Source: Pocillopora verrucosa (Eukaryota > Cnidaria > Anthozoa > Scleractinia > Pocilloporidae). From it: a DNA stretch of 64,000 nt. The stretch spans positions 16,229,874-16,293,873 of the forward strand of contig NC_089320.1 in the NCBI RefSeq assembly GCF_036669915.1. The letters run 5' to 3'. Of this stretch, positions 46,331-57,600 are shown in pieces. Below the pieces are notes generated by a model, which saw only the letters and a list, made by a program, of their open reading frames with translations, did no database searches and was not told where the DNA came from. The stretch's first letter is position 1, and each line of letters begins with the position of its first letter. Position numbers and translations under genes: made by a program.

Positions 46331-48504
46331 TCTCAGACGGATGTAAAGTTCAAAGCAACTGCGTCTCTGGGTTTTTTCATCATGATCCCTAGGAAGAAGA
46401 AAGATTGAACCTTTGGGGACATAGTAAGGTGAAGAAACTTCTCGAAGGATTTTGAAAAAGTTAAAGATTCTAATCAAAGGTCATAGTGTCCAGAAATAAA
46501 AATATATTTTATATCTCACATATCACAAAACTCAAAGCTCTGTGTGTGACAACCTGAGAGAGGAAAATCGTAGGAAAGTCTGCGGTCTCGACAAAGCCGG
46601 TTTCAAAATTAGAGGAGCTAAGACGTTTTAAAAGTTAGGACTGATTTTTCCCTATGTAGATAAATATTCGACTTGATCTGTCAATGCGTATAATCTTTAT
46701 CATATGACTCGTAAGATCTGGTTTGACTAGAAGAATTAAGGAAACAATAAGATTCGAATAAAGGAAACTAAAAGAAACAAACAGGAAACGAAACACTACT
46801 TACTGGAGTTATGGGCCTGAAGGAAACGAAAAACGCGAAATCAACTAACTGAAGGCTCATCGTCCAGACCATAATAAGCAAACTGAACCCAGTACCGCGC
46901 GGTAGGGCAAACAAAACGATGTATATTGCGGTCAACACCATACCTTGTTTTTAAATCTGTTATGGGCTGAAAAAAAGGTTTATAACGGGTACATATTTTG
47001 AAAAAGCTAATTATTTGCTTAAACCTTCTTTGACCGCATCAAAAATGAATGGTTTTTAAAAAGGTCGGTCACGAGTGATTGAGATAGCGAAGGAGGAAGT
47101 ATTTGTTTGTTAACACGTCAAAATCATTGGAAGAAATACGCTAAATATTGTGCGTATTCCATCAGTTCTGGAAAAATCATCTTTAATGTATGGCGTCTGT
47201 GTTGTCAAGAATCAAACGCTTTTAAGTCGAAAGACTTGGTTACAAATCGCCTGATAAATTCTTCTCTTAATTAAAACATGAAACTGAACCTTATAGATTG
47301 TGGCGTTCTTAAAAATTTTCACGCCATGATGGAGACCATGCCTGTAAACCAACATTATGTTATGGTATCGGGTCAGAAAACAAGAGCAAGACAAATATCC
47401 ATTTTGGCTTATTTATCTGAAACCCTAAAAGTACACAAAACGGAAGTTGTGAGGACTGAACGTTCCTTCCTGTTAAACAGCAATTAAAATTCCTTTTCCT
47501 TTCGATTTTGATTGTGAACCATAGCATCGGTTAAAACACCACTGCACGCTATGGGGATCACTGATCATGATCTTAAGTTGAAGATGAAAATTTTGTTTTC
47601 ATTTCGGCAGTGATACCATTTTGTTTATGCGGAAATTTTTCGCCCGAATTGTCGAGCGCGTGAATGAAAGCTGTCAACTGGAACCATAAACTTAGGAAGT
47701 ATGACCTAATGAAGACGTCAAACATAACCTACCGTGGTTTAACAAGTAATATCCGTTGAAATGAAGCACGAAATGTTAAACATCTCCGCACTGAAACACT
47801 CACAGACCTTCCGTTTCGTGAATACAAAATTTCCTTCCAACCTCGTTCCCAAGGGCCTCTCATTTAGCAAGAAGGAGAGCCTGGTAAAGCCGGACCGCAA
47901 TGCGTACAGATGTCTTCGTCTGCACACCACTCATCGATGGCGGAACATAAAAAGGTATATCGAGGATTCGTCTCTTAGTCCCTGTTTACATTTCCGCTAT
48001 CCAAAGGCAAAAAGCAGTGAGGGAAGGTGATATCATGAGATGAGAGATGGGAGCCATTCAGTATAAAATAAACAAATCACAGACAAACAATAAAAGACCA
48101 AATGATACCATACAGCATCGTCAAATCCTTCTTAGAAACGAATGAAGACAAGTCAACCTCCGAGCAGCCGGATCAAAGAAAGACAATAAGAATTGTAAGA
48201 CAAACAAATTATTCACCCCAACATTCAAATTGTTATATTTACATTCTAACAACAATTTTACGAACAATATGCTGAGATATTTGCCAGAGTGTTTCACAGG
48301 CATATTCCAGATACACAGTATGCTGAATGACCGGTCTAAAGAAGACAACATTAACATAGCTGGTCTAGTATGTTAAATTATAAAATTCTACGCCTGAATT
48401 GTTTATACCACGATCCTAGAGGAACTGCAATGATGAGTAAAAGAGCTGCAGAACTTTGCCCTTTCTGTCCTCTTCAAAAAGGAGCAAACGAATCGCAGAA
48501 AATT
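46331..48504. repeat. Upstream flank of unit A, duplicated in B and C
   Basis: Blocks match unit B and C flanks: GTGTTGTCAAGAATCAAACG (47200) with 54150 and 61420; the Tyr/His-free stretch TTATAGATTGTGGCG (47290) with 54490; AAACATCTCCGCACTG (47775) with 55010 and 61955; CCGGTCTAAAGAAGACAACA (48330) with 55575 and 62510. Open frames here (47739-48030, 48121-48357) are not conserved in the sister units and are not called as genes. Unit A lacks the LINE tail present in B and C. Confidence 0.65.
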
Positions 48505-48625
48505 ATTCTTGGCGCACTCTACCCCACCCGACCCCCTCGCCCTCTGCCCCACCCGACCCCCTCGCGCTCTTCCCCACACGACCCCCTCGCCCTCTCCCCC
48601 ACCCGACCCCCTCGCACTCTGCTAG
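48505..48625. repeat. 25-bp tandem repeat, about four copies, unit A only
   Basis: Unit GCCCTCTGCCCCACCCGACC plus CCCTC repeats from 48520 to 48620. Units B (about 55700) and C (about 62645) hold a single diverged copy (TCTTCCCCAACCGACCCCTA), so the array expanded in unit A. It creates Pro-rich open frames on the plus strand that have no other support. Confidence 0.85.
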
Positions 48626-49090
48626 ATGTTGTCTAGCCCTCGCGCATTTCACAATTCCATTTCTCTTCGGTTGTATGCCGAAAAAGTTAAGCTTAAATCT
48701 TTAAAGTTCCCGCAAAACTTCATTGTAATCTTCGCCATTTTCCTATTCTCTCTTTTCCCCTTTTCTTATTCCTTAATAATAAATTTTAAATTTAAAGTTT
48801 GTTTTATCTCTCAACCGCATTAGTAAGAGAGTAGAAGCCTCGTGTTCTTACCTTATCACTGAGTTAGACAGTTTATCCATTATGTCTTCGCGCAAGTTAA
48901 GAGAAAACGGGCAAACCTGTAGAGAAAATCAAGCATTAAGCGATCAGTCAGTTCCACTCCACTTGTCAATTTCAATATTTCTGTGCACATTTCAGAGAGA
49001 AGGCATTTCACTAATTTGAATCAGCATCATCACCAATCACACAAGGGACTCAACTGTATTCCTATGGACAATACAGTTTACCTCGCAAGT
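48626..49090. repeat. Unit A distal flank with exon-like segment
   Basis: Includes 48845-48930, matching 62985-63075 in unit C. Read on the minus strand it gives MDKLSNSVI followed by a consensus donor GTAAGA. Unit C has 12 extra bases (four codons) in the same place. Unit B lacks the segment by deletion. Whether it is an exon of an upstream family member is open. Confidence 0.4.
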
Positions 49091-49093
49091 TTT

Positions 49094-49195
49094 AATCCCG
49101 GTCTGACGAAGGGCCAACGCTCGAAACGTCAACTTTGTAACTATTTACGGTAGCCAATTTACGTTATCAACTCAGTTGATAAAACTAAATTATCC
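49094..49195. mobile_element. Foldback element, GCTCGAAACGTCAGC family, right half only
   Basis: GACGAAGGGCCAACGCTCGA, then AACGTCAACTTTGTAAC and ACTCAGTTGATAAAACTAAA. The left arm and the CTCCCACCGACGCAGCACC tail are missing. It directly abuts the LINE fragment. Confidence 0.7.
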
Positions 49196-49199
49196 CTTA

Positions 49200-49640
49200 A
49201 CGATCATAGCACCTTTGTCCAAGAGTTCGCGATTCTTCTGGATACTCAAGAATGATCGCTCTCTCATTATTTCCAAAACTGAGTCGTGCATAATGGTATC
49301 CTCATCTGGTGTACAAAATATGGACTTGCTCGCAATCCAGGCAAAACAGAAGTTCTACATTCAACATCGCAGTTTGCAAAGCATCATGGAAAAATTCTTG
49401 GACATAATATAAACAATGTAAATATTGCACCTTCACTAACTGTTCGTGATCTGAGAGTCATTATTGATTCGCATCTTCAAATGACAAAACATGTTGACAA
49501 CATTTGTAATTCTGGTCATCTTGCTTTGAAGAACATTGGTAAGATCAGAAACTACATCAGTCAATCTGACTGCGGGTGTTCGGTGCATACTCTTATTACT
49601 TCTGTACGATTCGTTGAATTTACTTACGGTCTATAGCGCC
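49200..49640 (+). pseudogene. Non-LTR retrotransposon reverse-transcriptase fragment (3' half of RT)
   Basis: Frame 49286-49636 encodes GLARNPGKTEVLHSTSQF and LTVRDLRVIIDSHLQMTKHV then ALKNIGKIRNYISQSD, a typical arrangement after the catalytic motif of LINE reverse transcriptases (CR1/Rex/L2-like group by style). The frame is interrupted before 49286 and ends soon after, so it is a dead fragment. Confidence 0.8.
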
Positions 49641-50354
49641 GCTGAGAGTTTTCCTAGGGCGGAGTTTCCCACGCCGTGTGCATTGCTTGAGCGTCGTTTA
49701 TAGCTTTTTTTTGCCAAGTTTAGTTTATAGCTAAGGGATTTTGAGGCTGTCCTGTAAGAAGTAAAAACTTAAAAACGTTGCTGGCCCCTACAACAGCAGC
49801 ACCAAAACTATAAAACTCGTGCCTGGCAGCATCTGCTTATCAAATTTCAAGTAACTTCAAAAGTTCAGTTAAAACGTATCTTTTCAATAAAAAACTTCTT
49901 TGAACTTTTTTTCAAGGGCTTAAACAGCAGCACTAAAGCAATCTATTTCGATGCCAAGCAGCATCTGCTTATCAAATACTTTTATTAATTTCAAAAGCTC
50001 AGTTAAAACGTATCTTGACATACATATTTTAGTTTAGTTAAGTTGAATATGCACAGTCGTACACATATGTAATATGTGCATTCCTAACTGATTTTGTGAC
50101 AAAAGCGTTTTCTTCAGCTTGAGGAGCATTTCGCACCCTGTTCCAGCGACAGAGGAGAAGTTTAAAATTTTGTTTCTAATGCATTTTTTTTAATTGTCCG
50201 AAGGTTCGTCTGTACTATCATTCGCCATTTTTATTTTCTCTTTTACTTTAAAATTTGACCCATGTGCGACTCAGCCAAAATCATCTTGTCCTGTCAAGTG
50301 CGTCTCAACCAAAATTCCCGCACTCTTTAAGCAGAGATCCCGACATTGTGTTCA
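49641..50354. other. Junction between units A and B, 3' flank of gene B
   Basis: 49660-50090 is a spacer with internal short duplications (AGCAGCATCTGCTTATCAAA occurs twice, near 49825 and 49960). From 50090 the sequence is the 3' flank of gene B, shortened relative to A. Confidence 0.45.
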
Positions 50355-51755
50355 TTACTCAAGACATGAGCTGTCCCCTTCGCTATCAGTTTGATTTTCA
50401 CTGCTTGAACACAATTCACTGCTAAGCCATTCCCCTTTTTCTAGCCTTTGCATATCAGACAAGCGCCTAATGCGCTTCTCGGCAGAATCAAGTTCCAGCT
50501 CAAACCCATGTCTGAGGATGAGCACCCTCGCCTCTTCAGCCTTCTCGATAGCCATGGCATTGTTTTGTTCGGAGCAGTATTGATCAGACCGCAAAAGAAG
50601 ATGCTTTATTCTTGTTCCTAACGCCATTTTACCATCAGCAGTTCTAGATTCAGTAGAATCAAGGTGCGTTTTTGCTTTCATGACGTCTTCTTTGCAGATG
50701 TGGGTGTTGTTGTTCGCTACCTCGGAGCAGGGCTTTAGGAGCAGAGCTGCCATTTTGATATTAATGTATTCTCGGTTGATTACAGCGTACTGACATGCCA
50801 GCTCATAAGATTTGTACGCGTTAGTTTTTCGGGTGTCCTGAGTAATATTCGCTGCAGGTAAAGAGTCAAGTAGTGCGCCATAACTATAATGCAGTTCTCC
50901 TTTATCGTCGTGAGAATCCTGAAAATCAAGAGCTTTTTTTGCCTCTTCCACGCATCTCATAGCATTTCCAAATTTTCTCTGACGCTTGTACACCGCCGTC
51001 AAAAGATTCAAGGCTCGTCCCGTCAGAATTCCCGGGTTTTTCAATTGCGGTTCCAGTTTAAGTACAAATTTTAGTATTCTTTTGGTACCTTTAAGATTGT
51101 TCTGGAAATAAAAGGCCCTTGCGCGCTCAATCTCTAAAATTGCTTCCATGTCAACATCTTTAGGCGACTTCTTTGCCAACTGTTCTCGTATCATTTGCTC
51201 ATGTGCCTCAAACCTCCCTTCACCTCGTAGATCGTATAGTTTTGTTACAAGTTGGATATGACCGAAAGTATTCATAAATCCGCGCTTTGGAATGACTGGC
51301 ATTGGAGAATGGACAGAGCTGAGTTGACCTAATATCAAGTCGACTTGGGTGCCTCGACTGTCTTCTTCTATGTCCAGAGTTTTTGTGACTGAGTCGTTTT
51401 CTTCATCAGAGGAAGTGAGACAACTCTTGTTACAACATTTACAAGTCTGCACATGACACAGTGTGGCGTTAGAACCATTCTGGATTATGGAAAAACCCGA
51501 AACCTTGATACATAGAACTTTCTGAGATTGTCTTATCTCTTGATCCTGATCTGTTGCCATTGCTGCACCTCTCCTATGATGTGATTCACATTTTCCATAG
51601 ACAATTCGTTCTTCTAGGAGAAGGTGGATCCTTTTGTCATTAGAAAGAGCACTAACTGATTCTCGATTCTGAACTTCTTCGGTGAAAGCTTCAGAAAAAC
51701 TCTGGTTTAATTCTGTGAGAAAAACTTCACAGGAAAGACTATCCTGAGTAATCAT
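50355..51755 (-). CDS. TPR-like helical-repeat protein, paralogue B
   Basis: Intronless frame of 466 aa starting ATG 51755, collinear with A over its whole length. The Cys group reads CHVQTCKCCNKSC, richer than in A and suggestive of metal binding, though no known zinc module fits exactly. The N-terminal 240 residues resemble C more (TLDIEEDSRGTQVDLILGQL; ERARAFYFQNNLKGTKRILK), while much of the C-terminal half resembles A (YELACQYAVINREYIN; ADGKMALGTRIK). So this copy looks recombinant. The 5'UTR intron has a consensus donor GTAAGT (51990-51989) and acceptor TTTTCAG (51871). The TATA box is canonical (TATAAAG, 52135-52129). Of the three copies, B has the most intact promoter and leader. Confidence 0.88.
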   Translation of the reverse strand: MITQDSLSCEVFLTELNQSFSEAFTEEVQNRESVSALSNDKRIHLLLEERIVYGKCESHHRRGAAMATDQDQEIRQSQKVLCIKVSGFSIIQNGSNATLCHVQTCKCCNKSCLTSSDEENDSVTKTLDIEEDSRGTQVDLILGQLSSVHSPMPVIPKRGFMNTFGHIQLVTKLYDLRGEGRFEAHEQMIREQLAKKSPKDVDMEAILEIERARAFYFQNNLKGTKRILKFVLKLEPQLKNPGILTGRALNLLTAVYKRQRKFGNAMRCVEEAKKALDFQDSHDDKGELHYSYGALLDSLPAANITQDTRKTNAYKSYELACQYAVINREYINIKMAALLLKPCSEVANNNTHICKEDVMKAKTHLDSTESRTADGKMALGTRIKHLLLRSDQYCSEQNNAMAIEKAEEARVLILRHGFELELDSAEKRIRRLSDMQRLEKGEWLSSELCSSSENQTDSEGDSSCLE

Positions 51756-52290
51756 TGTTTAGGCGATTGAAAGTAAGTGAACCAAGAATTGAAACTTTCC
51801 TACTGTGGGCAAGACTTGATGATAACCGTGATTCGAAGTAAGTTAACGTTGGAAGACAATTTAGTTCCACCTGAAAATAAAATAAAAAGTCAAAAACGGG
51901 TGATAAACAATGGACGGATATATAATACGAAATCCAATGAAAAACATTCAAAATGCTTGGGTAGTCAGAAAACCCACTCGGTAAACTTACATAAGTCGCA
52001 CCTAACAGGACAGAAAAAACTGAGCATGATAAAACGCGTTCAAATTTCGATCGAGGGTCCATGTTATACCAAAGTCAAGTAACCACAACTGCCACGACAT
52101 TGAGGAAAGAAAAAATACCTCAGCTAGACTTTATAGGCGTACTCAGGCACCCTGACTGCCCAGAAATGAGTTTGATTGGACGAAAAGTTAGCGCATGTTT
52201 TCTTGACCAATCATAGAGCGAAGTAGAGCAAAACCAGTCCAATCCGAATTACTTTTGACCCTAAAATTTCATGCGGATGTAAGGTCCGAG
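51756..52290 (-). promoter_or_regulatory. Promoter, leader and 5'UTR intron of TPR gene B
   Basis: Same layout as for A: inverted CCAAT (TGATTGGTC near 52207), TATAAAG at 52135-52129, leader exon ending TTAT|GTAAGT at 51991, intron of about 120 bases, second leader exon 51870-51756. Confidence 0.7.
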
Positions 52291-52579
52291 CTGGTTGGGT
52301 TTAGGAACTTCTCAAAGGACTTTAAAAAGTTAAACATTTTTCTCATAGGTCAAAGTGTCTGGAAATAGAATCAATAGCAGTTTGGTTCCTGTTGAAAATC
52401 TCGCATAGAACAATATTGAAAGCTCTCCGTGTGACAACCTGAAAGAGAAAAATATAAGGAAAGCGCAAAGTCTCGGGGAATTTTTTTAAATTTGTTATGG
52501 ACTTGAGAAAAACTTTAGTACGGAAGCATATTTTAAAAGGCCAATCATTGACTTAAGATGGCTTCTTTGAGTATTTATT

Positions 52580-52990
52580 CATTTATTAGCGATATTTAAG
52601 CAGGCTGGCTCAGCTCAGCTTCAAGCTTGTTTAGATGGGGGCCTGCTTAGGACATATTAAGTAAAACAAAGTGTACATAGAAATACAAAATACAAAAGGA
52701 GCCGACAACACAAATTACAATTTACACGCAAGATATACAAAATACATTAGGCTAAAAAGTACATTACATCAGTTACTGAAATGAAGTTTGAGAAGTTTCT
52801 TGAAATTAGTTAGAGAAGTTATGTGTCGTAGTTTACTAGTCAGAGTATTCCAAACCTTTGCACCTTTGTAGCAAAAGGAACCTTGATATTTGGATGGTTT
52901 TGGCCAGGGGTAATCGTAAAAGGTCTCTGTATCAAGTATTGTAAACTTCCTTTTAGAGCGAGAGTTACGAGAGGAAACCTAGTTAATTTA
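52580..52990 (-). pseudogene. LINE 3' end (C-terminal RT tail), unit B copy
   Basis: On the minus strand 52935-52776 reads TFYDYPWPKPSKYQGSFCYK then GAKVWNTLTSKLRHITSLTN, the usual C-terminal tail of LINE ORF2 proteins, followed by a stop and a short 3'UTR to about 52580. The same piece occurs in unit C (60140-60520) at the same position relative to the gene, but not in unit A, so it inserted before the B/C split. Confidence 0.7.
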
Positions 52991-54206
52991 TCTCAAAGTT
53001 TTCCCTCAAGATATTTGCTAGTTCGGCTAACGATATAAAAAAGTGTTTTGCTATGGGTATCTTTTTTAGACTTAAGAAGTTACCTTGGCAACATTATTTC
53101 GAATGACAGGCAGAGGTATTCCAATTTTTGGCCTAGATACCTCGGTATCTTTATTTTTTCATGGTTCTATGTCTTCATTCTTTGTTACATTATAGAAATG
53201 ATATTGATTGACCTTTGGAAAAGGTAAAACTCAAGGTTGTTCGGACAGTTTTGCAATGTTCTCTCATTTGTCATTTTTCTAAGAGTATACTGTATGTGGT
53301 TACGACTAGGCCAATAAACCCCACTAGAAAGACTCCCTCTTCCTTACTCTCAAAACATTAAGCCATAAAATAACACTGCGCTAAGATCAATATCTGAGCA
53401 TGCGTAAACTTTAGAATCTGTTGCTGACTCTGTTGCCGATTCTGTTGCCGTTTCGCAATCTTTCTCTCGGTGTTTCCTTTCTGTTTACCTCTTTTTCAGG
53501 TGTAGAGGGCCAATGAATATCGTGGGTATGGTTACTAAAAACTCTTGAGACCATTAGATAAAAACTGTATTGTTTTGAACTCTTTTAATACACCTTTTTA
53601 GATAACAATCGTGCGATGGCATCGCCATATTTGTTCACAGGCGGCGCAAGCTTTAGCTATGAGACAATCATCTTGCGAAATAAGAGTCACGGCGAAATTA
53701 TAAGAGTTTGTATGGAAATATTTACGACCGTTCTTAGGAGTAAAATAATACAATCAATTTCTCAATAAAAATACCTCAACTTACTTCCACAATGCATCGC
53801 TTGTTATCTGACAGCTTATTATGATGAAAAGAACCCATTTCCAAATTTGATTAGCGAGTTATTTAGTTTTAGGTTTACTAGGCACAGAAGAGGGTCTCTC
53901 TTGGGCCACGTGTGGTTTATTTTGCATGTTAACATTTTTTGTTCGCGTCCAGAACTCGCGCGGTTCAAAACCATAATGAGCCTAATATAGAGCCTTTGAG
54001 CCTATGACGGCTATGACTCAGTGGTCGAAAATGAAAGGTTGAAATGAAAAATGAATGTAGGTCATCAGAGGTTGAAGAAAATATGCTCCATTCTCTGCGT
54101 GCTCCTCCAATTATGACAAAATTTTCATGTTTATCGTGTCTGTGTTGTCAAGAGTCGATCACTATCTAGTCGAAAGACTTGGTCACAAATCGCCTAATTA
54201 ATTCAT
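52991..54206. repeat. Upstream flank of unit B, shared with unit C
   Basis: Matches 60540-61440 (GACAGGCAGAGGTATTCCAA, GAGGGCCAATGAATATCGTG, GAACTCTTTTAATACAC types). No conserved open frame was found. Bases 53420-53460 carry a minor repeat of CTGTTGCCGATT. Confidence 0.55.
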
Positions 54207-54447
54207 CAGGGTAATTTAGTGTTATCAACTGAGTTGAAAACGTAACTTGGCCACCGTCAAGAGTTTTAAGGCTGGCTTTTCAAGCGTTAGCCCTTCGTCA
54301 GAGCGATTGACGGAGGGCTAACGCTCGAAACATTAGCCTTTAAACTCTTTACGGGGGCCGATTTACGTTTTGAACTCAGGTGATAACACTAAATTACCCT
54401 GTTCTAATCTCCCACCGACGTAGCACCACAGTATCTTTAGAAACTTA
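54207..54447. mobile_element. Foldback element, GCTCGAAACGTCAGC family, unit B insertion 1
   Basis: Starts CAGGGTAATTTAGTGTTATC; arms around CAAGCGTTAGCCCTTCGTCA and GACGGAGGGCTAACGCTCGA; tail CTCCCACCGACGTAGCACCA. Units A (47250) and C (61440) have no element at this point (AATTC.TC.CTTAATTAAAAC runs through). Flanking TTAATTCAT and TTAATTAAGTCAT suggest the target duplication. Confidence 0.85.
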
Positions 54448-55953
54448 TTAATTAAGTCATCCCTTAATTAAAAAACGAAACGAAGCCTTATAGATTGTGG
54501 CGGTCTTGGAAGTTTTCACGTCATGATGGAGATCATGCCTGTAAAACTTCTTGATGTCATGATATCGAGAAATAAAAAAATCCATTTTAGCCTTTATCTG
54601 TTGCCTTTAAAGGTATACATAACGGAAGTTATGGAAACTGAAAATCCGCCCTGGTAATAAGCAATAAATCGCCATGTTCTTCTCGAATTACATGTCAAAT
54701 TTAAGTATCGGTGGAAATGTCTGTAAAATTTAAGGAATAACTATGGCAACATGATCTAAAGATGAAGATAACAGTTTTGTTTTCATGTCAACAGTGATGT
54801 TATTTTTTCTATGGGATAAGTCATTCGCTCGTACTCGAACTCAGTGGTATGAAGCTTACCGTCGAGTATGTGAATAAAAGCTGTCAACTGGACCTTAAAA
54901 CTCCGACAATGTGGACCAAAGATGTATGACCTAATGAATACGTAAATCATAACCTACCGTGGTTTAACAGGTACATGTAATGCCCGTTTAACTGAGACCC
55001 AAAATGTAAAACATCCTTCTGAGTAAAACTTAAAGACCTTCTGCTTCGTCAAGACGATGCTTCCATTCAACCTCGTTCTCAGGGAACTCACTTTCAGGAA
55101 AATCAAGGGGCCTGGGCCTAAAAGAGCTTGAAGTTCGCCGTCAAATACGCAAAGCTCGAGTTCAATGCGTACATATGATGTGTGGCGCTCGTTAGCTGTG
55201 GAACGTCCTTATCTTTAATCTCCTCTATCAAAAGACAAACGGCATTGAGGATTGGCGATGCCATGAACATTGCGGTGTATACTGAAATGGGAGCTATTCA
55301 TCATAAACTCCCAAACAAATAAGCAACGAAACGATGCAATAAATGCGTACAGTGTCATCAAATTCTTCTTAAGAACGACTGAAAACGAGTCAACAAGTCT
55401 ATACCGGCCGAAACAAAGACGGAAAGGAGAAAGTGTCATGTAAAATAGAATTCTTTATTTCTAAACTCGAATTGTTGTATTTACAAGCTAACAACAATTT
55501 TGCCATCAGTGTGCTGAGGTAGTTGCCGCAGGGTCTCACAGGCATCTTCCAGTGACACAGTATGGTGAATGACCGGTCTAAAGAAGAAATATTGCTGGTC
55601 TAGTATGATAAGTTATGAAAGTCTGAGTCTAATTGTCGTTCAAATCACGATCTTAGAAGAACTGCAACTATGAGCAAAAGAGCTGCAGAACTTTGGTCTT
55701 CGTGCACTCTTCCCCAACCGACCCCTACTCAAATGTGACACTTCCTCTGTGGCACTGTTCACGTACCAGAAGTTTACATCGCACTGAGTGCATTTCGACA
55801 TCAAAAGAGAGAACCAGATCTCTGAGACCGATCTTGGAGTAATTACAGCTATGTTATCTAGATCCCGTGCATTTCATACATCTATCGTTGTATGCTAAAA
55901 ACGTCAGGCGCAAACGTTCATTTTCCCCTTGTCTCCGTTTATCTTCTCCATAG
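54448..55953. repeat. Upstream flank of unit B, duplicated in A and C
   Basis: Closely matches unit C 61460-62870 and more distantly unit A 47270-48720. Frames such as 55439-55215 (minus) are broken in the sister copies, so no gene is called. Confidence 0.6.
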
Positions 55954-56120
55954 CAGGTAATTTAGTGTTAACAACTGAGTTGAAAACGTACATTGGCCGC
56001 CGTAAAGGATAAAAAAAAGCTGACGTTTCGAGCGTTAGCCCTTCGTCAATCGTTCTGACGACTATACTCTCCCACCGACGCAGCACCATAGTTTCTTTAG
56101 AAACTTACCCCCCTAAATTC
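55954..56120. mobile_element. Foldback element, GCTCGAAACGTCAGC family, unit B insertion 2
   Basis: Starts CAGGTAATTTAGTGTTAACA, has one arm (GCTGACGTTTCGAGCGTTAG), the right arm is largely deleted, and it ends CTCCCACCGACGCAGCACCA to AGAAACTTACCCC. Flanks TTTATCTTCTCCATAG and TTTATCTCCTCCATAAT form a duplication of about 15 bases. Unit C keeps the empty site (TTTATCTCCTCTATAATTC near 62881). Confidence 0.85.
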
Positions 56121-56930
56121 ATTTATCTCCTCCATAATTCTTTTTCTCTTTTTTCCCTTCCCTTAAACTTAGATTCGTGAGAAACTGATGTTAGGGTGTA
56201 AAGGGTTAGAGGGTACGTAGGTATCTTCCTTGTTGACCTAAGGAAAGGACCAGGGAACCTTTTTTGAGCAATCACTCAACCATTTCCTAATGGTGATTGT
56301 CAACTGATAAAAACAGGTTTGACTGTAACAAGGTAAAGCATCTAAGAATCAGGAGGGTCCAACTGGATGTAAGAGAAGGGGTAGTAATATTTCACAAATT
56401 ATTAAACACATAGAAAATAAAAAGCAGAGAATACCTTATCATGTCCATTTTAGTAAGAATGCTAGAAAAGTTTATAAATTATAAATTATCTCATGACTAA
56501 TAATCTTCTTCCCAGGCAACAATCAGCTTGTAGATGTCTCTATAGTGTTAAAATAGATCTCTAGCGTGTGTTCAATGATATACTGGCTGCCATCGATAAT
56601 CACCAGGATGTGGTACTTGATTATTGGGTTTCAGTATCATCAGCCTTTGATACCATAGATCATACGCTGTTTTTAAAGAGATTTCAACATCGTTATGAAA
56701 TTGGTAAGTCCGCTCCTCAATGATTCAGCTCCTTATCTTCGTGATCGTACGTAGTCAGACGAAGTTAAAGATGTGTCATCATCGTCTGAAGAAAAAGTGC
56801 TCTATGGTGTGCCTTAGGGGTCAGTACTGGGGCTTCTACTGTTTGCAATGATTTTTGCACCTATAGAGGATGTCATTAGTAGTAGTAGTAGTACGTTCAC
56901 GCAAGTGAGGGAGATTTAATAGGCTATTTG
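56121..56930 (+). pseudogene. Unit boundary with LINE reverse-transcriptase fragment (5' half of RT)
   Basis: From about 56540 the plus strand reads pieces of a reverse transcriptase across several frameshifts: QQSACRCLYS, SSAFDTIDHTLFLKRFQH, then a broken GVPQGSVLGP-like region and LFAMIFAPIEDVI near 56845-56880. Stops and frame changes show it is dead. Sequence 56170-56560 recurs almost unchanged at 63500-64000. Confidence 0.75.
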
Positions 56931-57600
56931 TAAATAAAGCAATTAAATGGACTTTTTTTCGGCCTCTCGGATGTCACGTGTACAGTCACGTCACATTACT
57001 TTGTATTGTTTGAGTATGACTGTGCCTTATATCATTAAAAGGTAATTATCGATATCAGAAGTTTTTCTTCCTTAACAACCTATGATACAGCCATACACAA
57101 TAGTTACCCTGTTGAGCCTCGCTTTCATGTTGACTAGTAAATGGAACAAAAATGGTAACTATTTCGTTGTTTCAGGCTAAACAAGCTAGAATTTAGCTAG
57201 AACTGTGTAAAGTAAGCAAATAGCAGAATATCAATTGATAATCTTTAAATGTGTGACAGTTGAGACGCTTAAATCTGCTCTTTCAGTTGTTAAAGGCCAT
57301 TTTTGGTCTCTCCTTGTCACGTGTTCGGTCACGTGACCTAATTTTGCATACTCTGATTGGGATTCATATTATAAAGATGTAACGTGCACTAATAAACGTT
57401 ACATTTAGGCAGTATTAGTGGTTAAACGACTGAGCCTCGTTTCCGCGAATTTAGGGGGTTTCGCATGAAAACACCCCCTTAACACAGAACCTATACCACA
57501 ATTCAACTCTACAAACTAAATGATATTAATCAGCAGGTCTTATTCTATAAAAATCCGCTATCAAACCTTTTCTGACCCGATCATTGTACAAAACCCTCAT
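56931..57600. repeat. Two diverged direct copies of a CACGTG-bearing sequence
   Basis: 56945-57130 (CCTCTCGGATGTCACGTGTA; TTGAGCCTCGCTTTC) and 57290-57460 (CTCTCCTTGTCACGTGTTCG; CTGAGCCTCGTTTCC) align in order. They could be remnants of one duplicated element; identity is unknown. The right end leads into the 3' flank of gene C. Confidence 0.4.

Noticed and set aside
47739..48030. Plus- and minus-strand frames in the unit A flank
   Set aside because: Homologous stretches in units B and C are interrupted in both frames.
48370..48704. Pro-rich plus-strand open frames
   Set aside because: Created by the 25-bp tandem repeat; the sister units have no such frame.
55215..55439. Minus-strand 74-codon frame (and partner at 62333-62527)
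   Set aside because: Aligned sister sequence has frameshifts and stops, so it is not conserved as protein.
56931..57460. LTRs of a retrovirus-like element
   Set aside because: The two copies are diverged, lack TG...CA ends and primer-binding sites, and no gag or pol lies between them.
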